A stretch of 64,000 nucleotides of DNA from positions 96,177,797-96,241,796 of the forward strand of contig NC_044566.1 of assembly GCF_007565055.1 (NCBI RefSeq), written 5' to 3'. Below, piece by piece: positions 44,205 to 54,989 of the stretch. This DNA is from Rhinopithecus roxellana (taxonomy: Eukaryota; Chordata; Mammalia; Primates; Cercopithecidae). The first letter of the stretch is position 1. Every line of letters begins with the position of its first letter. A program made the position numbers and the translations under genes. Below the pieces are notes generated by a model, which had not been told where the DNA came from, did not search any database, and worked only from the letters and a program-made list of their open reading frames with translations.

Positions 44205-46715
44205 GGCTCCAAGTCACTGTTGCACAGCCTGGTGCCCCATGCGTGTGGGACAGTCCCAACCCACCTTGCTCTCTAGTACTTGTAAGGCTTTTCTTTTCAA
44301 AATGCCTGAGGAAGTGCACCATGAAGAGGAGGAGGTGGAGACTTTTGCCTTTCAGACAGAAATTGCCTAACTCAGGTCTCTTATTATCAGTATCTTCTAT
44401 TCCAACAAGCAGATTTTCCTTCAAGAGTTGATTTCTAAAGTTTCTCATGCCTTGCACATGGTTCTCTATGAGGGCCTGGCAGACACTTACAAGTTGGACA
44501 GTGGTAAAGAGCTGAAAATTGACATCATGCCCAACCCTCAGGAATGCACCCTGACTTTGGTGGACACAGGCATTGGCATGACAAAGCTGATTTCATAAAT
44601 ACTTTGGGAACCATTGCCAAGTCTGATACTAAAGGATTTATGGAGGCTCTTCAGGCTGGTGCAGACATCTCCATGATTGTCAGTTTGGTGTTGGCTTTCA
44701 TTCTGCCTATGTGGTGGCAGAGAAAGTGGTTGTGATCACAAAGTACAACGATGATGAACAGTGAGCCTGGGAGTCCTCTGGTGGGGGTTCCTTCACTGTA
44801 TGTGCTGACCATGGCAGGGGTACCAAAATGATCCTCCACCTTAAAGAAAACCAGACAGAGTACTTAGAAGAGAGATGAGTCAAAGATGCAGTGAAAAAGC
44901 ACTCACAGTTCATAGGCTAACCCATCACCCTCTATCTGAGGAAGGAAAGAGAGAAGGAAATCAGTGATGATGAGGCAGGGGAAGAGAAAGGCAAGAAATA
45001 ATAGAAGGATAAAGATAATGAAGAAAAGCCCAAGATTGAAAATGTGGGTTCAAAGGAGGAGGATGACAGTGGTAAGGATAAGAAAAAGAAAACCAAGAAG
45101 ATCAGAGAGAAATACATTGATCAGGAAGAGCTAAACAAGACCAAGCCTATTTGGACAAGACACCATGATTACATCATCCAGGAGAAGTATGGAGAATTCC
45201 GTAATAGCCACACTAATGACTGGGAAGACCACTTGGCAGTCAAGCACTTCTCTATAGAAGGTCAGTTGGAATTCAGGGCATTGCTATTCATCCCTAGTCA
45301 GGCTCCTTTTGACTTCTTTGAGAATAATAAGAATAAAGACACCATCAAACTCCACATCCTTCATGTGTTCATCGTGCACAGCTGTGATGAGCTGATACCA
45401 GAGGATCTCAACTTTATCCATGGTACAGTTGACTCTGAGGATCTGCCCCGAACATTTGAGAAATGCTCCAGCAGAGCAAAATCTTGAAAGTCATTCACGA
45501 AAACATTGTTAAGTAGTACCTTGAGCTCTTCTCTGAGTTGGCAGAAGACAAAGAGAATTACAAGAAATTCTATGAGGTATTCTCTAAAAATCTAAAGTTT
45601 GGAATCCTCAAGGACTCCCCTAACTGGCAACACCTGTCTGAGCTGCTGCACTTTCACACCTCCCAGTCTGGAGAAGGGATGACATCTCTGTCAGAATATG
45701 TCTTTGTTTTATGAAGGATATACCTACTACATCACTGATGAGAGCAACGAACAGGTGGCCAGCTCTGCTTTTGTGCAGTGAGTACAGAAGTGGGGCTTTA
45801 AGGTAGTGTATGATACCAACCCCACTGATAAGTACTGCATGCAGCAGCTCAAGGAGTTTAATGGGAAGGGCCTCGTCTCAGTTACCAAGGAGGGTCTGGA
45901 GCTACCTGAAGGTGAGGAGGAGAAGAAGAAAATGGAAGAGTGCAAGGTAAAGCTTGAGAACCTCTGCAAGTTCATGAAAATAATCTTGGATAAGAAGGTT
46001 GAGAAGGTGACAGCTTCCAATAGGCTTGAGTCTTCACCTGCTGCATTGTGACCAGCATCTATGGCTTGACAGCCATTATGGAGCAGATTGTGAAAGCCCA
46101 GGCACTTTGGGACACCTCTATGATGGTTACCTGATGGCCAAAGGGCACCTGGTGATCACCGTGAGCACCCCATTGTGGAGACGCTGTGGCAGAAGGCTGA
46201 GGCGGACAAGAATGACAAGGCTGTCAAGGACTGGGTAGTGCTGCTGTTGGAAACCAAGCTGCTCTTCTGACTTCTTCCTTGAGGATCCACAGACCCACTC
46301 CAACTACATCTACTGCATGATCAAGCTAGGCCTAGGTATCAATGAAGATGAAGCGACAGCAGAGGAACCCACTGCTACTGTTCCTGATGAGATCCTCCCG
46401 TTTGAAGGCAATGAGGTTGTGTCTCACATGGAAAGAATAGATCAGGAGTTCACACTTGGAAACCTTGTGCGCTCTGTGTAGTGTTCTCAGGGCTCCCACC
46501 ACAGCCTTGAGTGGCCCTGTCCCATCTGCCTCACTCCGATGATGCCTAGTGTTTTTTCTCTCCCATCCTTGTATCTAGGGCAGGAAACAAGGGCATCAAG
46601 CCCCATTTCCTCCCTAATTTGACAACAGGATTGGATGTTGTGTATTGTGGGGTTTTAAAAATTTTGTTCTGAAATTAATCTATGCAAAATAAAGAAGATG
46701 CCATTTTATATAAAA
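44205..46715 (+). pseudogene. HSP90AB1P: HSP90AB1 processed pseudogene
   Basis: An intronless copy of the mRNA for cytosolic HSP90-beta, the ATP-dependent chaperone. It has a leader of about 97 bases, ATG at 44302 (MPEEVHHEEEEVETFAFQ), and the N-terminal ATPase region (44302-45000). A charged linker (KDKKKKTKKIREKYIDQEEL, 45074-45133) follows, then the middle domain (WEDHLAVKHFSIEGQLEFRA) and the C-terminal dimerisation region. The 3' UTR ends in AATAAA (46687-46692) and a short A run. CAA-to-TAA at 44368-44370 stops translation at codon 23. Many frameshifts follow. The C-terminal MEEVD has become MERID (46428-46442) and its stop is lost. The target duplication is AAGGAAGACATATG (44191-44204) and AAAGAAGACATATG (46716-46729), the mark of L1-mediated retrotransposition. 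Confidence 0.97.
46687..46692 (+). terminator. Inherited HSP90AB1 polyadenylation signal
   Basis: AATAAA about 20 bases before the short A run, at the position used in the parent mRNA. Confidence 0.8.
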
Positions 46716-47625
46716 AAAGAAGACATATGAATAGCCAGTACGCAAATGAAAAGGTGCTCAACACTTTAGTTATCAGGAAAATGCAAATTAAGACCAAAGT
46801 AAGAAACTACTTTATACTCACTAGAATGGTTAAAATTCAAGATGATAATACCAAATGTTGGCCAAGAGGTGGAGCATGGACTTTCATACAGTGCTGACTG
46901 CAAAACAGTACAAATACTTGGGAGAACGGTTCAGTAGTTTTATTCATTTTTCTAAATATAAGCAAATGTATCTTAACCTAAGGCAGAGGAATTATACTAC
47001 TAGATGTTTACTTAAAATAAATGAAATGAGTTGTAGGAATTACTTGTATATTCTGGTTATAGTATTGCAGCTATCTTCTGTCACTCAGCAATTTGCCTTT
47101 CCCTGTCTTAGTATGCCTTTGGATAAACAGAAATTCTTACTTTTAAAGTAGTCCTACTTATCAGTCTTTCTATTTACAGTTAATGCTTTTTATGTCCTGA
47201 TAAAATATATGTCCATAAAATGACATAAAAAGCAAAACCTAGAAACAACCCAAATGCCTATCAACAATTTAATGGATAAACAAACTGGTATTTTAATGTA
47301 AATACAATAATAACAATAATAATGAAATGTTGATACAACAACATAGATTAATTCTCAAAGCATTTTATTGAGCTAAAGAAACAAGGTACAAAAGAATTCT
47401 TGCTGAGTAATTCTATTTCTATGAAGTTCTATAACATTCAAAACTAAAATATAGTTACAGAAAATAAGGTGGCAGGGACTAAGATGAATTGACTAGAACG
47501 AGCATGAAGATGACAGGGTGATAGAAATATTCTAGATCTTGACTGGAGTGATAGTTACACAGATGTATGCATTTGTCAAAACACTTTAAACTACATTTAA
47601 AATCTGTGCATTTCATTATAAGTAA

Positions 47626-47732
47626 ATTGTACCTTTACAATTTAATTGTACAATTTAATTTAAATTGTAAATTGTACCTTTAATTTGTACCTTTATAATT
47701 TACCATTTAAATAAAGTTCCTTTACAATTTAA
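47626..47732. repeat. AT-rich block of short direct and inverted repeats
   Basis: 'AAATTGTACCTTTACAATTT' recurs in degenerate form (AATTGTACCTTTAATTTGTA, ATTTGTACCTTTATAATTTA, GTTCCTTTACAATTTAAAAG), with self-complementary AAATTGTA/TACAATTT. Confidence 0.8.
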
Positions 47733-47737
47733 AAGTA

Positions 47738-47972
47738 TGTAAGGAAGGGGTCCAGTTTCAGTTTTCTGCACATGGCTAGCCAGTTTTCCCAACACCATTT
47801 ATTAAACCGGAAAGCCTTTCCCCATTGCTTGTTTCTGTCAGGTTTGTCAAAGATCAGATAGTTGTAGATGTGTAGTGTTATTTCTGAAGCCTCTATTCCA
47901 TTCCACTGGTCTATATATCTGTTTTGGTACCAGTACCATGCTGTTTTGGTTATTGTAGGCTTGTAGTAAGAA
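47738..47972 (-). mobile_element. Internal L1 ORF2 fragment, antisense, without a 3' end
   Basis: The reverse strand reads 'CTACAATAACCAAAACAGCATGG', TACCAAAACAGATATATAGA, GATCTTTGACAAACCTGACA and 'AACTGGCTAGCCATGTGCAG', ending at CCCCTTCCTTAC. Only about 235 bases of ORF2 are present. No poly(A) or UTR adjoins either end. Confidence 0.88.
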
Positions 47973-48034
47973 AGGCATACCTTTCTTTCTTAGAGAAACA
48001 AGGAAAAGAAAAAAGAAAAAAAAGCACCCTCCCC

Positions 48035-49180
48035 CCTCTATGGACACCTATAAGGACATGCAGTAATTGGATAAGGAAATTGAATCCATGACATAAAAGT
48101 AGCATGATCAGAGTGTATCAGGCTCATAGAAACGAGATAGTATTTCATCCAGCTTTTCAAGGCATACGAACATCTTCCCTCTGGAACACATAAAGACGTG
48201 TACACAGTAGTGAAAATTACTTTTGATTGCCCTATAGGAAACATCCAACCTTTAAAAGTTTCCAGAGACTTGTGTGTAGGTTCTGCACCTGGTATCCAAG
48301 AAAGAGGGGCTTGGGACTGGGCAGACATTTGCCCAGCTGAAGGTTTGTAGACAAATCAAGTGTCAAGCACTATTTAGCACAACTATTCTGCAGCCACTTA
48401 GCGAACAGTTATTGGCTAAATGACTACTTTTCTCTCTCAGGAGAATGGGGACAAAAATCCCTGAAGTGAAGCAGAGACAGGTGGGATTTCAGTGGCCCTT
48501 GCAGCATGACAGTTACATTGTTCTACGATTAGCCTTACACATGTCCAACCTTAAGTGCAAACAGGAGCACTGTTGACATATTTTCAAGACTCCTCTGGAG
48601 GTGAATGTACTGGCTTTCAGCAAAATTTGACACAGCAGAGAACAAGGTGTGCTGTGCTCTTAGCTGCTTGATAATTATAAATAGGTTTATGGTACAATAG
48701 ATCTGATTTGGAAACTACATAAAATGGAATTATCTGTAACTCTCATTAAAAACAGATATTAAGAAAACACTGCGTTTGCCTACAGCCTTTGTCTTAAAGT
48801 TTGAATATATCAAATACTCATCATCATTCCTGCTTTCCCTCCAAGGCCTTGGGCTTTCCGTAGTCAATGAGAGGTTCCTAATGCAGTCAAGTATGAACAG
48901 GAGTAAGATGAAGCAATGAGCTAAGATGTGGAGCAGAGGGGATTCTTGGCACCTCTCTGCTGAGAGGCAATAGTCGGCTCTTCTGGTAGAGACTTTGCAG
49001 CTCATCTACAATTATTTTACTGCAGGAGTGTTACCTGAAACTCCTCCACTGCTTCCAGCTACTTATCTTGCTTTTGCAGACATCTAGTGGCATTCTTACA
49101 ACCCACTGTTCTTAGCCACCCACAAAAGACAGGCTCCAAACAACTGCCATCTTCTCAAGTATTAGAACTATCACCTTATG
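48035..49180. other. Unannotated non-coding sequence
   Basis: A purine-rich stretch at 47990-48028 precedes it. No exon or repeat family recognised. Confidence 0.5.
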
Positions 49181-50542
49181 CCACAGATACGGAAAGCAAT
49201 ATGAATAAATACTATTTACGTAAAGAGCTCTTGCAAATCAACAATGTAGCACAAACAGCCTAGAGAACCTAGGATATAATTTACAAAAGAAGAAATACAA
49301 ACCACTAATCTATGTTAAATAGGTTCAAGTGTCACTAGTGAGCAATTTAAGCACAAATGAACTAGAGGTTTTCATGTCTCAGGTTGGTGATGATTTGGAA
49401 AATATGAGTATATGGCAAGATAAGTACTCGTATACACTCTTAATGAGACTGTAATGTAATGGAAGCCTTTCAGGGAAGCAATTTGGCAGTATGTACTAAG
49501 TGACTTAAATTGTTTCATGTCCTTTGAATCAGTCATTCTTCCAAGACACAGTCAAAAAGAAATAAGCATGCTTGTAGACAAGAATGTATGCACAGGGATG
49601 TTTATCAGAGTTAGCCAAAATTGGAAACCACACAAAGGCCTAATAAAAGAGCAATGGCTAAACTATATATGGTATATTATGGAATATTTTAAATGCATTA
49701 TAATGTTCATGGATATTATGAGAAATTATTCAAGAGATAACATTAAGTGCAAAAATAGGATAAGTGAGCAAATCTATGAATGTATATTTCTCAGAAGAAG
49801 AAGCCTCAGAGGTTGGCAATTCTATGAAAAGATGTCAGAATTCCAGAGCAGTCAGAAAAATATGAATAAAAATAAAAATGAGATACTGATTTATAGGTAC
49901 CATAATAGCAAAAAATTCAAAGAGCTTATGATACAAGGGGTCTATAATAAAGTAGGAAGATGGAGACTTGAATAACACTGGAAAGCAATATGGTAGTACT
50001 TAGGATAGTCAAGGTCCCATGGCTTACTAATTGCATACATGGATATATATCGCAGAGACACTCTTCCACAGGCCCTTATGAGGACACATAAGAGATGTCT
50101 GTCATGACAATGACTGTGCAAGGAGAAGTCAGAATAACCCACATGGTCAACACTGGAGGAATTAATAAGCAAAATGTGGTAAATGTATACTATATAATGA
50201 CAAAAACTATATGGTGCACACATCAATAAATATGAAAACATAGTTTTCAGTGGAAAAAAGGGAAGGACAGAATGAGACTTTAGGAAAAACGAATATTAAA
50301 GAACACATACATAAAGGAATGCAATATATTGCATATATCAAAAACAATTTATATCAGTGCAACACATGTCATATATCAAAATTATTAGGGAAGTACCTTT
50401 GTCAGAGAGAAATAATGGTAGTTGTTATTGTTACTTTATTGTATTTAAAAGTATAATAGAAAAGAGCCTTGCTTACATCGATGATCAATGATTAAGTATT
50501 CTACAACCAAAGACATGACGCATTCAATATTCTGTGCCTAAG

Positions 50543-50573
<31 letters not shown>

Positions 50574-51050
50574 GTGTGTGTGTGTGTGTGTGTGTTTTTC
50601 CCCCAAGACGAGGTCTCACTCTGTCACCCAGGCTGAAGTGCAGTGGCGCTATCTAGGCTCACTGCAACCTCTGCCTCCCAGGTTCAAGTGATTCTCCTGC
50701 CTCAGCCTCCCAAGTAACTGGGATTACAGGAGCATGCCAACACGCGCGGCTAATTTTTGTATTTTTAGTAGAGACGAGGTTTTATCATGTTGGCCAGGCT
50801 GGTCTCAAACTCCTGACCTCATGGTCTGCCTGCCTCGGCCTCCCAAAGTGCTGAGATTACTGACGTGAGCCACCACGCCCAGCCCTAAGTTTTTTAAAAG
50901 AGCTGTATATTAAATTCATATCGTACACAGTCCCAACTTTGTAGTAAATATGCAATGAAACACCAGAAGGTAAGAAAAACATTAAAAGGTTAATAATGGC
51001 AATCTCTGAATTTGATTTAATTATATGTCAATTGCTTTCTTTGTATTTGT
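49180..51050 (+). mobile_element. Ancient L1M (L1ME/MC-like) ORF2 end and 3' UTR, sense
   Basis: 'AAGCAATTTGGCAGTATGTACTAAG', ATGTATGCACAGGGATGTTT, CAAAATTGGAAACCACACAA and TATGGTATATTATGGAATAT follow L1M order. A second similar pass (GGAAAGCAATATGGTAGTAC, ACACTGGAGGAATTAATAAG) suggests two overlapping copies or a partial duplication. The longest frame (49517-49975) is coincidental. Split by the Alu at 50545-50883. Confidence 0.65.
50545..50883 (-). mobile_element. AluS, antisense, tail turned into (GTT)n(GT)n
   Basis: Alu body at about 50595-50883 (AAGACGAGGTCTCACTCTGT to GAGCCACCACGCCCAGC). Its tail, at left, is GTT x 10 followed by GT x 11 instead of poly(T). Target duplication CCTAAGTT at 50537-50544 and 50884-50891. 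Confidence 0.93.
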
Positions 51051-51146
51051 AGCAAGGGTCCAGCTCTAGCCTGTAATGAACCCGCTGTTGGGATTTGGAG
51101 ATGTTTGTGCATAGTAGGGTGGGCTGCGGTGGTGGGGTATGGGGTG

Positions 51147-51482
51147 GTCTTAGTCCATTCAGACTGCTATAACAACACTGGGTAGCTTATAAATAGCTGA
51201 AATTTAATTCCTGAAGTCTAGGAACTGCAGGATTACAAATGCTGGCAGATTCAATGTCTGCTGAGAGCTTGCTTTCTGATTCATGGATGATGCCTTCTTG
51301 CTGTCTCTTCACATGGTAGAAAGGGCAAGGCAGCTCTCTAGGGCCACATTTACAAAGACATTAATCTCATTCATGAGGGTTCTTCCCTCATGACCTAATC
51401 ACTTGCCACCTCCTAATTCCGTTGCATTGGTGATTAGGTTTTAACATGTATTTGGGGAGACACAAGCATTTGGATAATGGTG
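51147..51482 (-). mobile_element. MaLR-type LTR, antisense
   Basis: 'GTCTTAGTCCATTCAGACTGC', 'CTTCTTGCTGTCTCTTCACATGG', TCATTCATGAGGGTTCTTCC and TTAGGTTTTAACATGTATTT correspond to the reversed form of a common MaLR-like LTR. The exact family is not assigned. Confidence 0.6.
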
Positions 51483-51984
51483 GTGGGCAAGTTAAGAGTC
51501 AGATAAATTTTCTTATGGGAAAATCCCAGAGCTCAGGCGCTAAAGAGGCAGCAAACATATTCTGAAGACCTGTCCTTTGGCAAGGAGCTTAGGCCAAGGG
51601 TGATGGGAGCCACAGTCAGAAGACAAGAAGTTCTTTTCTAGTGCCCTATTGCCTCAGTAAGAACATATGGCTGGTTGTAGGGGGAGAATGCTGGTCTCCA
51701 CATTTCTGCATGAAACTAGTCAGAGATTGAATTGCATCAAGGGTCTTTTGGCTACCAAAGGGTTCCAGAGCTCCAATTTCTTAGCGGGGGCTTGGGGTGT
51801 TTGGGGAGGCGGAGGGAGTGGGGCTCTGAGTGGTCATTTAAAGAAGAGCCCCATCCCATCACTCAGTTTTGTAGGCAGCTGACACAATTGAGGGTGACCA
51901 TAGCTGTGGAAAGGGTATGGGCCAAATGCCACAAACAATGGCCTAAGCTATTAGGAACATGGGTCCATGACTCTCGCTCTTTGG
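51483..51984. other. Unannotated sequence
   Basis: No repeat or exon recognised. GGGGCTTGGGGTGTTTGGGG near 51785 is a G-rich tract. Confidence 0.45.
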
Positions 51985-52448
51985 GATTCTGTGAGAGTCA
52001 ATTTTACGTGTCAATGTGACTGGGCCATGGGGTGCCCAGATTGTTTCTGGGAGTGCCCGTGGGGGTATTTCTGAATGAGAATAACATTTGAGCAAGTGGA
52101 CTCAGTAAAGTAGATTGCTCTTCCGGTGTAGGGGGGCATTCTTCAATCCACTGAGGGCCAAAATAAAATGAAATGGCAGATGAAGGAGGAATTCGCCCCT
52201 TTTTCTTCCTGCTTGCCTACCTGGGCTGGAATATTCATCTTTTCTCGCCCCTTTACAAAGATTTATGCCACTGGGTCCACTATTTCTCAGGCTTTCTGTC
52301 TTGAACTGGAATTACACCACAAGCTTTCCTGGATCACCATCTGACAATGGCAGACTGTGGGACTTCTTACTCTCCATAGTCATGCCAGTGAATTCCTTCT
52401 TTTATATATATAATTAGTCCTTTTCTCTGAAGAACTCTGCCTAATATA
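51985..52448 (+). mobile_element. ERVL-type solo LTR, sense (family uncertain)
   Basis: Starts 'TGTGAGAGTCAATTTTACGTG' and TCAATGTGACTGGGCCATGG, contains ATCCACTGAGGGCCAAAATA, GAATTACACCACAAGCTTTC and GGCAGACTGTGGGACTTCTT, and ends TGAAGAACTCTGCCTAATAT. This order is a familiar mammalian LTR, but I cannot fix the name. Confidence 0.65.
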
Positions 52449-53440
52449 GATTTTCAACACAGTCTAGAAGTAAGAGGGACAGGAGAGAACAATAACTGTT
52501 CAGGGATTTGAGGACTTGCATTAAGGAGGATAAAAAATTCAGCAAAATATGATTTATTGTTAATAGGCTTTCAGGTTGCATGACCTGAAGAAATGTGTTA
52601 CATGCTTTCCCTATTTTTCAAGCATTCCATATATAAATGAAATGTGTTACTTTATAATGAGAAAAATGTTATAATAATTTGAAAGTAAAAGTCTCAAGTA
52701 TCAAAGAAAAATGTGGAGGCAAGGTATTTCCAGTAGAAGTCCTGCTGAACTTTTCTCCTCTTTCTGGGCTTTTCTTGTCCCTGTTGGCCACTTCATCCAG
52801 GCTCTGTGCTGGAGCCTGGGAAGGGAGAGATGAAAAACACTACTCTGTTTCCAAACTACCTACAGACTCTCCTGTAAGGCTCTCTAAAAGTGATTATTCT
52901 GACATAAGTTATTTTAATTCTACAGTTCAAGTTAAAGGACTATTTCTAGGGTTAGAGATGCCACATCTCATAGAAGGCTGTACTCCCACATAGTGACTCT
53001 TAACAATTAAAAAATTATATTGCATATATTTTTTTCTACAGTTGGAAAGGAAGAGGTTAGAAGTATCATGGGATAGCATCTTCCAGGAAGCATCTTCTGC
53101 CTAATTTCTTGGATGCCCTTTAAGTATCCCATAGTCCTCTCCCAACATGTCTTTCACCCCTGTTTCTTCCCCCTACCCAATCTTAAACCTAGAGCAAACT
53201 TTGGTAATACTGATTGGCTTCAGTTTTCTCCCTCTTTTCTGCCTTTTTCACTTCCCTAGACTTCCTCTCCCCCATCCTTAGGGAGGTACCCAGTACTCTC
53301 CCAATGTCCTCGATCTCCCATTCTGACAACCTTCCCCCAAAGTCAAACTCTCTACCACAGGACTATGCATACCAACACTTTTTCTCCCTCTACCCCTTCA
53401 TCTTAATATTTCCTTGCAGAGCTGTATTTGCATATTTAAA
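52449..53440. other. Unannotated non-coding sequence
   Basis: Pyrimidine-rich parts at 53140-53400. The frames at 52679-52993 and 53214-53588 have no recognisable domain. Confidence 0.5.
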
Positions 53441-53668
53441 GCAAATATTATCACCTATGGATCTGTTAAGCATGCTATATATTTTACTTATTTGTTTATT
53501 TTCTGCTTCTCTACACGTTCTCTCACTTCCCAGCTACAGTATAAAGTCCAGAAGATTGGTGACTTTTGTTTCTTATTCTCTGCTGTAATCTAAAATCAGT
53601 GCTTGGCTCATACAGAAGATGCTTAATAAATATTTGTTGAAAGGATGAATGAATTAATGAATTTGAGG
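53440..53668 (+). mobile_element. L2 3' end
   Basis: 'ACTTATTTGTTTATTTTCTGC', TCAGTGCTTGGCTCATACAG and ATGCTTAATAAATATTTGTT with a (GAAT)n-like tail. Confidence 0.75.
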
Positions 53669-54154
53669 GAAATAATACATTTAAATTAAAAACTGGTAGG
53701 TGATTGGCTATTCCATTCACTTATTCATCAGATATTTGTAGAATAACCCACTAGCCAATCATTAGAATGAGGGAATCATGGTTGATAAAACACAGTTCTT
53801 GCTCTGGAGGGGCTCAGAGTCTAGAAGGATAGAAAGATCAATGGAAGCAAAATAGTGTGGAAATCACTACAACTGAGTAAGTGTGGAGTAGGAGCACAGA
53901 GGAAGGGCACTCAGTCTAATCCGGGGGGATTCCATAAGGGCTTCAAACGTCTACCTGGGCTGGGACTGAGAAGTGAGTAGGAACAGCAGAAGGGTTTGAA
54001 TTAGGGCACTTCTGGCAGATGGAAAAGTTGTGCCAAAGCTTGGACGTGAAAGAGGGTAGCAAGTTCTGGGCCTTGGCGCTGCACAACTCCAGGTGGTGTC
54101 CTTCCCGTCGTGTTTTAAGTGAAGAGCTCTCCCAGGCTCTATTGTGGAAACAGC
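53669..54154. other. Unannotated sequence
   Basis: Holds 'CTTGCTCTGGAGGGGCTCAGAGTCTAG'-like text (CTCTGGAGGGGCTCAGAGTC) seen in old LINE/SINE relics, but not assignable. Confidence 0.35.
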
Positions 54155-54275
54155 TAGTGGTGATGGTTGCACAACATCATAAATGCACTGAATTCCACTG
54201 AATTATACAATTAAAGATGGTTACAACGGCAGATTTTATTATATTCATTTACCACAATAAAAATAATTTTTAAGT
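54155..54275 (+). mobile_element. L1M 3' end fragment
   Basis: GTGATGGTTGCACAACATCA, GAATTCCACTGAATTATACA and TTACCACAATAAAAATAATT are the last bases of an L1M 3' UTR. Confidence 0.75.
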
Positions 54276-54814
54276 ATGTAGCTAAAATACTTAAAAAATG
54301 TTATTATAGAGGTATTTCAAGGTATTAGTATACTGGATTTTATAACATTTGAGGTAATTTTTAGCTTTTATAATTTGTAATTTGCTGTGATTTTTTGTCT
54401 CCTTTTCAGTGAATTTTCATATTACAAAAATAAAGTGAAAAAGTAATTGGTATAGTTGTTGCCCAAATGATATACTTGAAGAACAGCTAACTGGTAGACC
54501 TCCTCCTAGCATGCTTAACCCTACAGAAGCTCTGGGCTGTGAACACAAGTATCCTCTTTTCATGGGTGAACAAAGTGATCTCAGCAGTTAAAGAACTTGC
54601 CTGTTAGCATCTAATCAGAAGGTCTGCCTGATTTTGAAGCCTGTGTTTGCCCTCACTGCATGATGCCACCTCCATTTGAAAACTACTACTTTAGATTATA
54701 ACATGGTTAACAAGAATAAGCACTGAGCACAGTCTATAATTCCTTTCTAAGTAAATATATGCAAATAACCGAAAATTTTTAGACTGCCAACAGTGAGCTT
54801 TCCCTCTGAAAGAA

Positions 54815-54965
54815 GGAGCTGCCACCCCGTCCTGGCTCAGCCACTAACTAGTTGCAGAGCCCTGGAAAAGCCATTTAATTGCTTTGGGCCTCAGTGACAG
54901 CATCCGTAAAAGCCAAGTCAATAATATTTATTGAGTGGCCACAAGGCACCAGACCCTGAGTGAAA
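54815..54965 (+). mobile_element. MIR
   Basis: CCTGGCTCAGCCACTAACTA, 'GCAGAGCCCTGGAAAAGCCATTT' and TGGGCCTCAGTGACAGCATC follow the MIR core. Confidence 0.75.
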
Positions 54966-54989
54966 CTCTGAAGGATCTTGAGGTAGAGT

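Larger units (their letters stand above)
43986..47640 (+). mobile_element. L1M ORF2 C-terminus and 3' UTR, sense, split by a processed pseudogene
   Basis: Before the pseudogene: CAAATGACTTTTATCCAGAG and TGTACAAAAGACTTGAATAG. After it: AAATGCAAATTAAGACCAAA, 'CCAAATGCCTATCAACAATTTAATGG' and 'TGATAGAAATATTCTAGATCTTGACTGG' through to AAATCTGTGCATTTCATTAT. This is probably the 3' part of the same L1M that starts at 37600. Confidence 0.75.

Noticed and set aside
44302..46480. Functional HSP90 gene
   Set aside because: Stop at codon 23, multiple frameshifts, lost terminal motif and stop, and hallmarks of a processed copy.
49517..49975. 152-codon frame
   Set aside because: Lies within L1M ORF2/3' UTR-like sequence; remnant or chance.
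50541..50600. CRISPR-like or satellite array
   Set aside because: Simple (GTT)n(GT)n derived from an Alu tail; no spacers.
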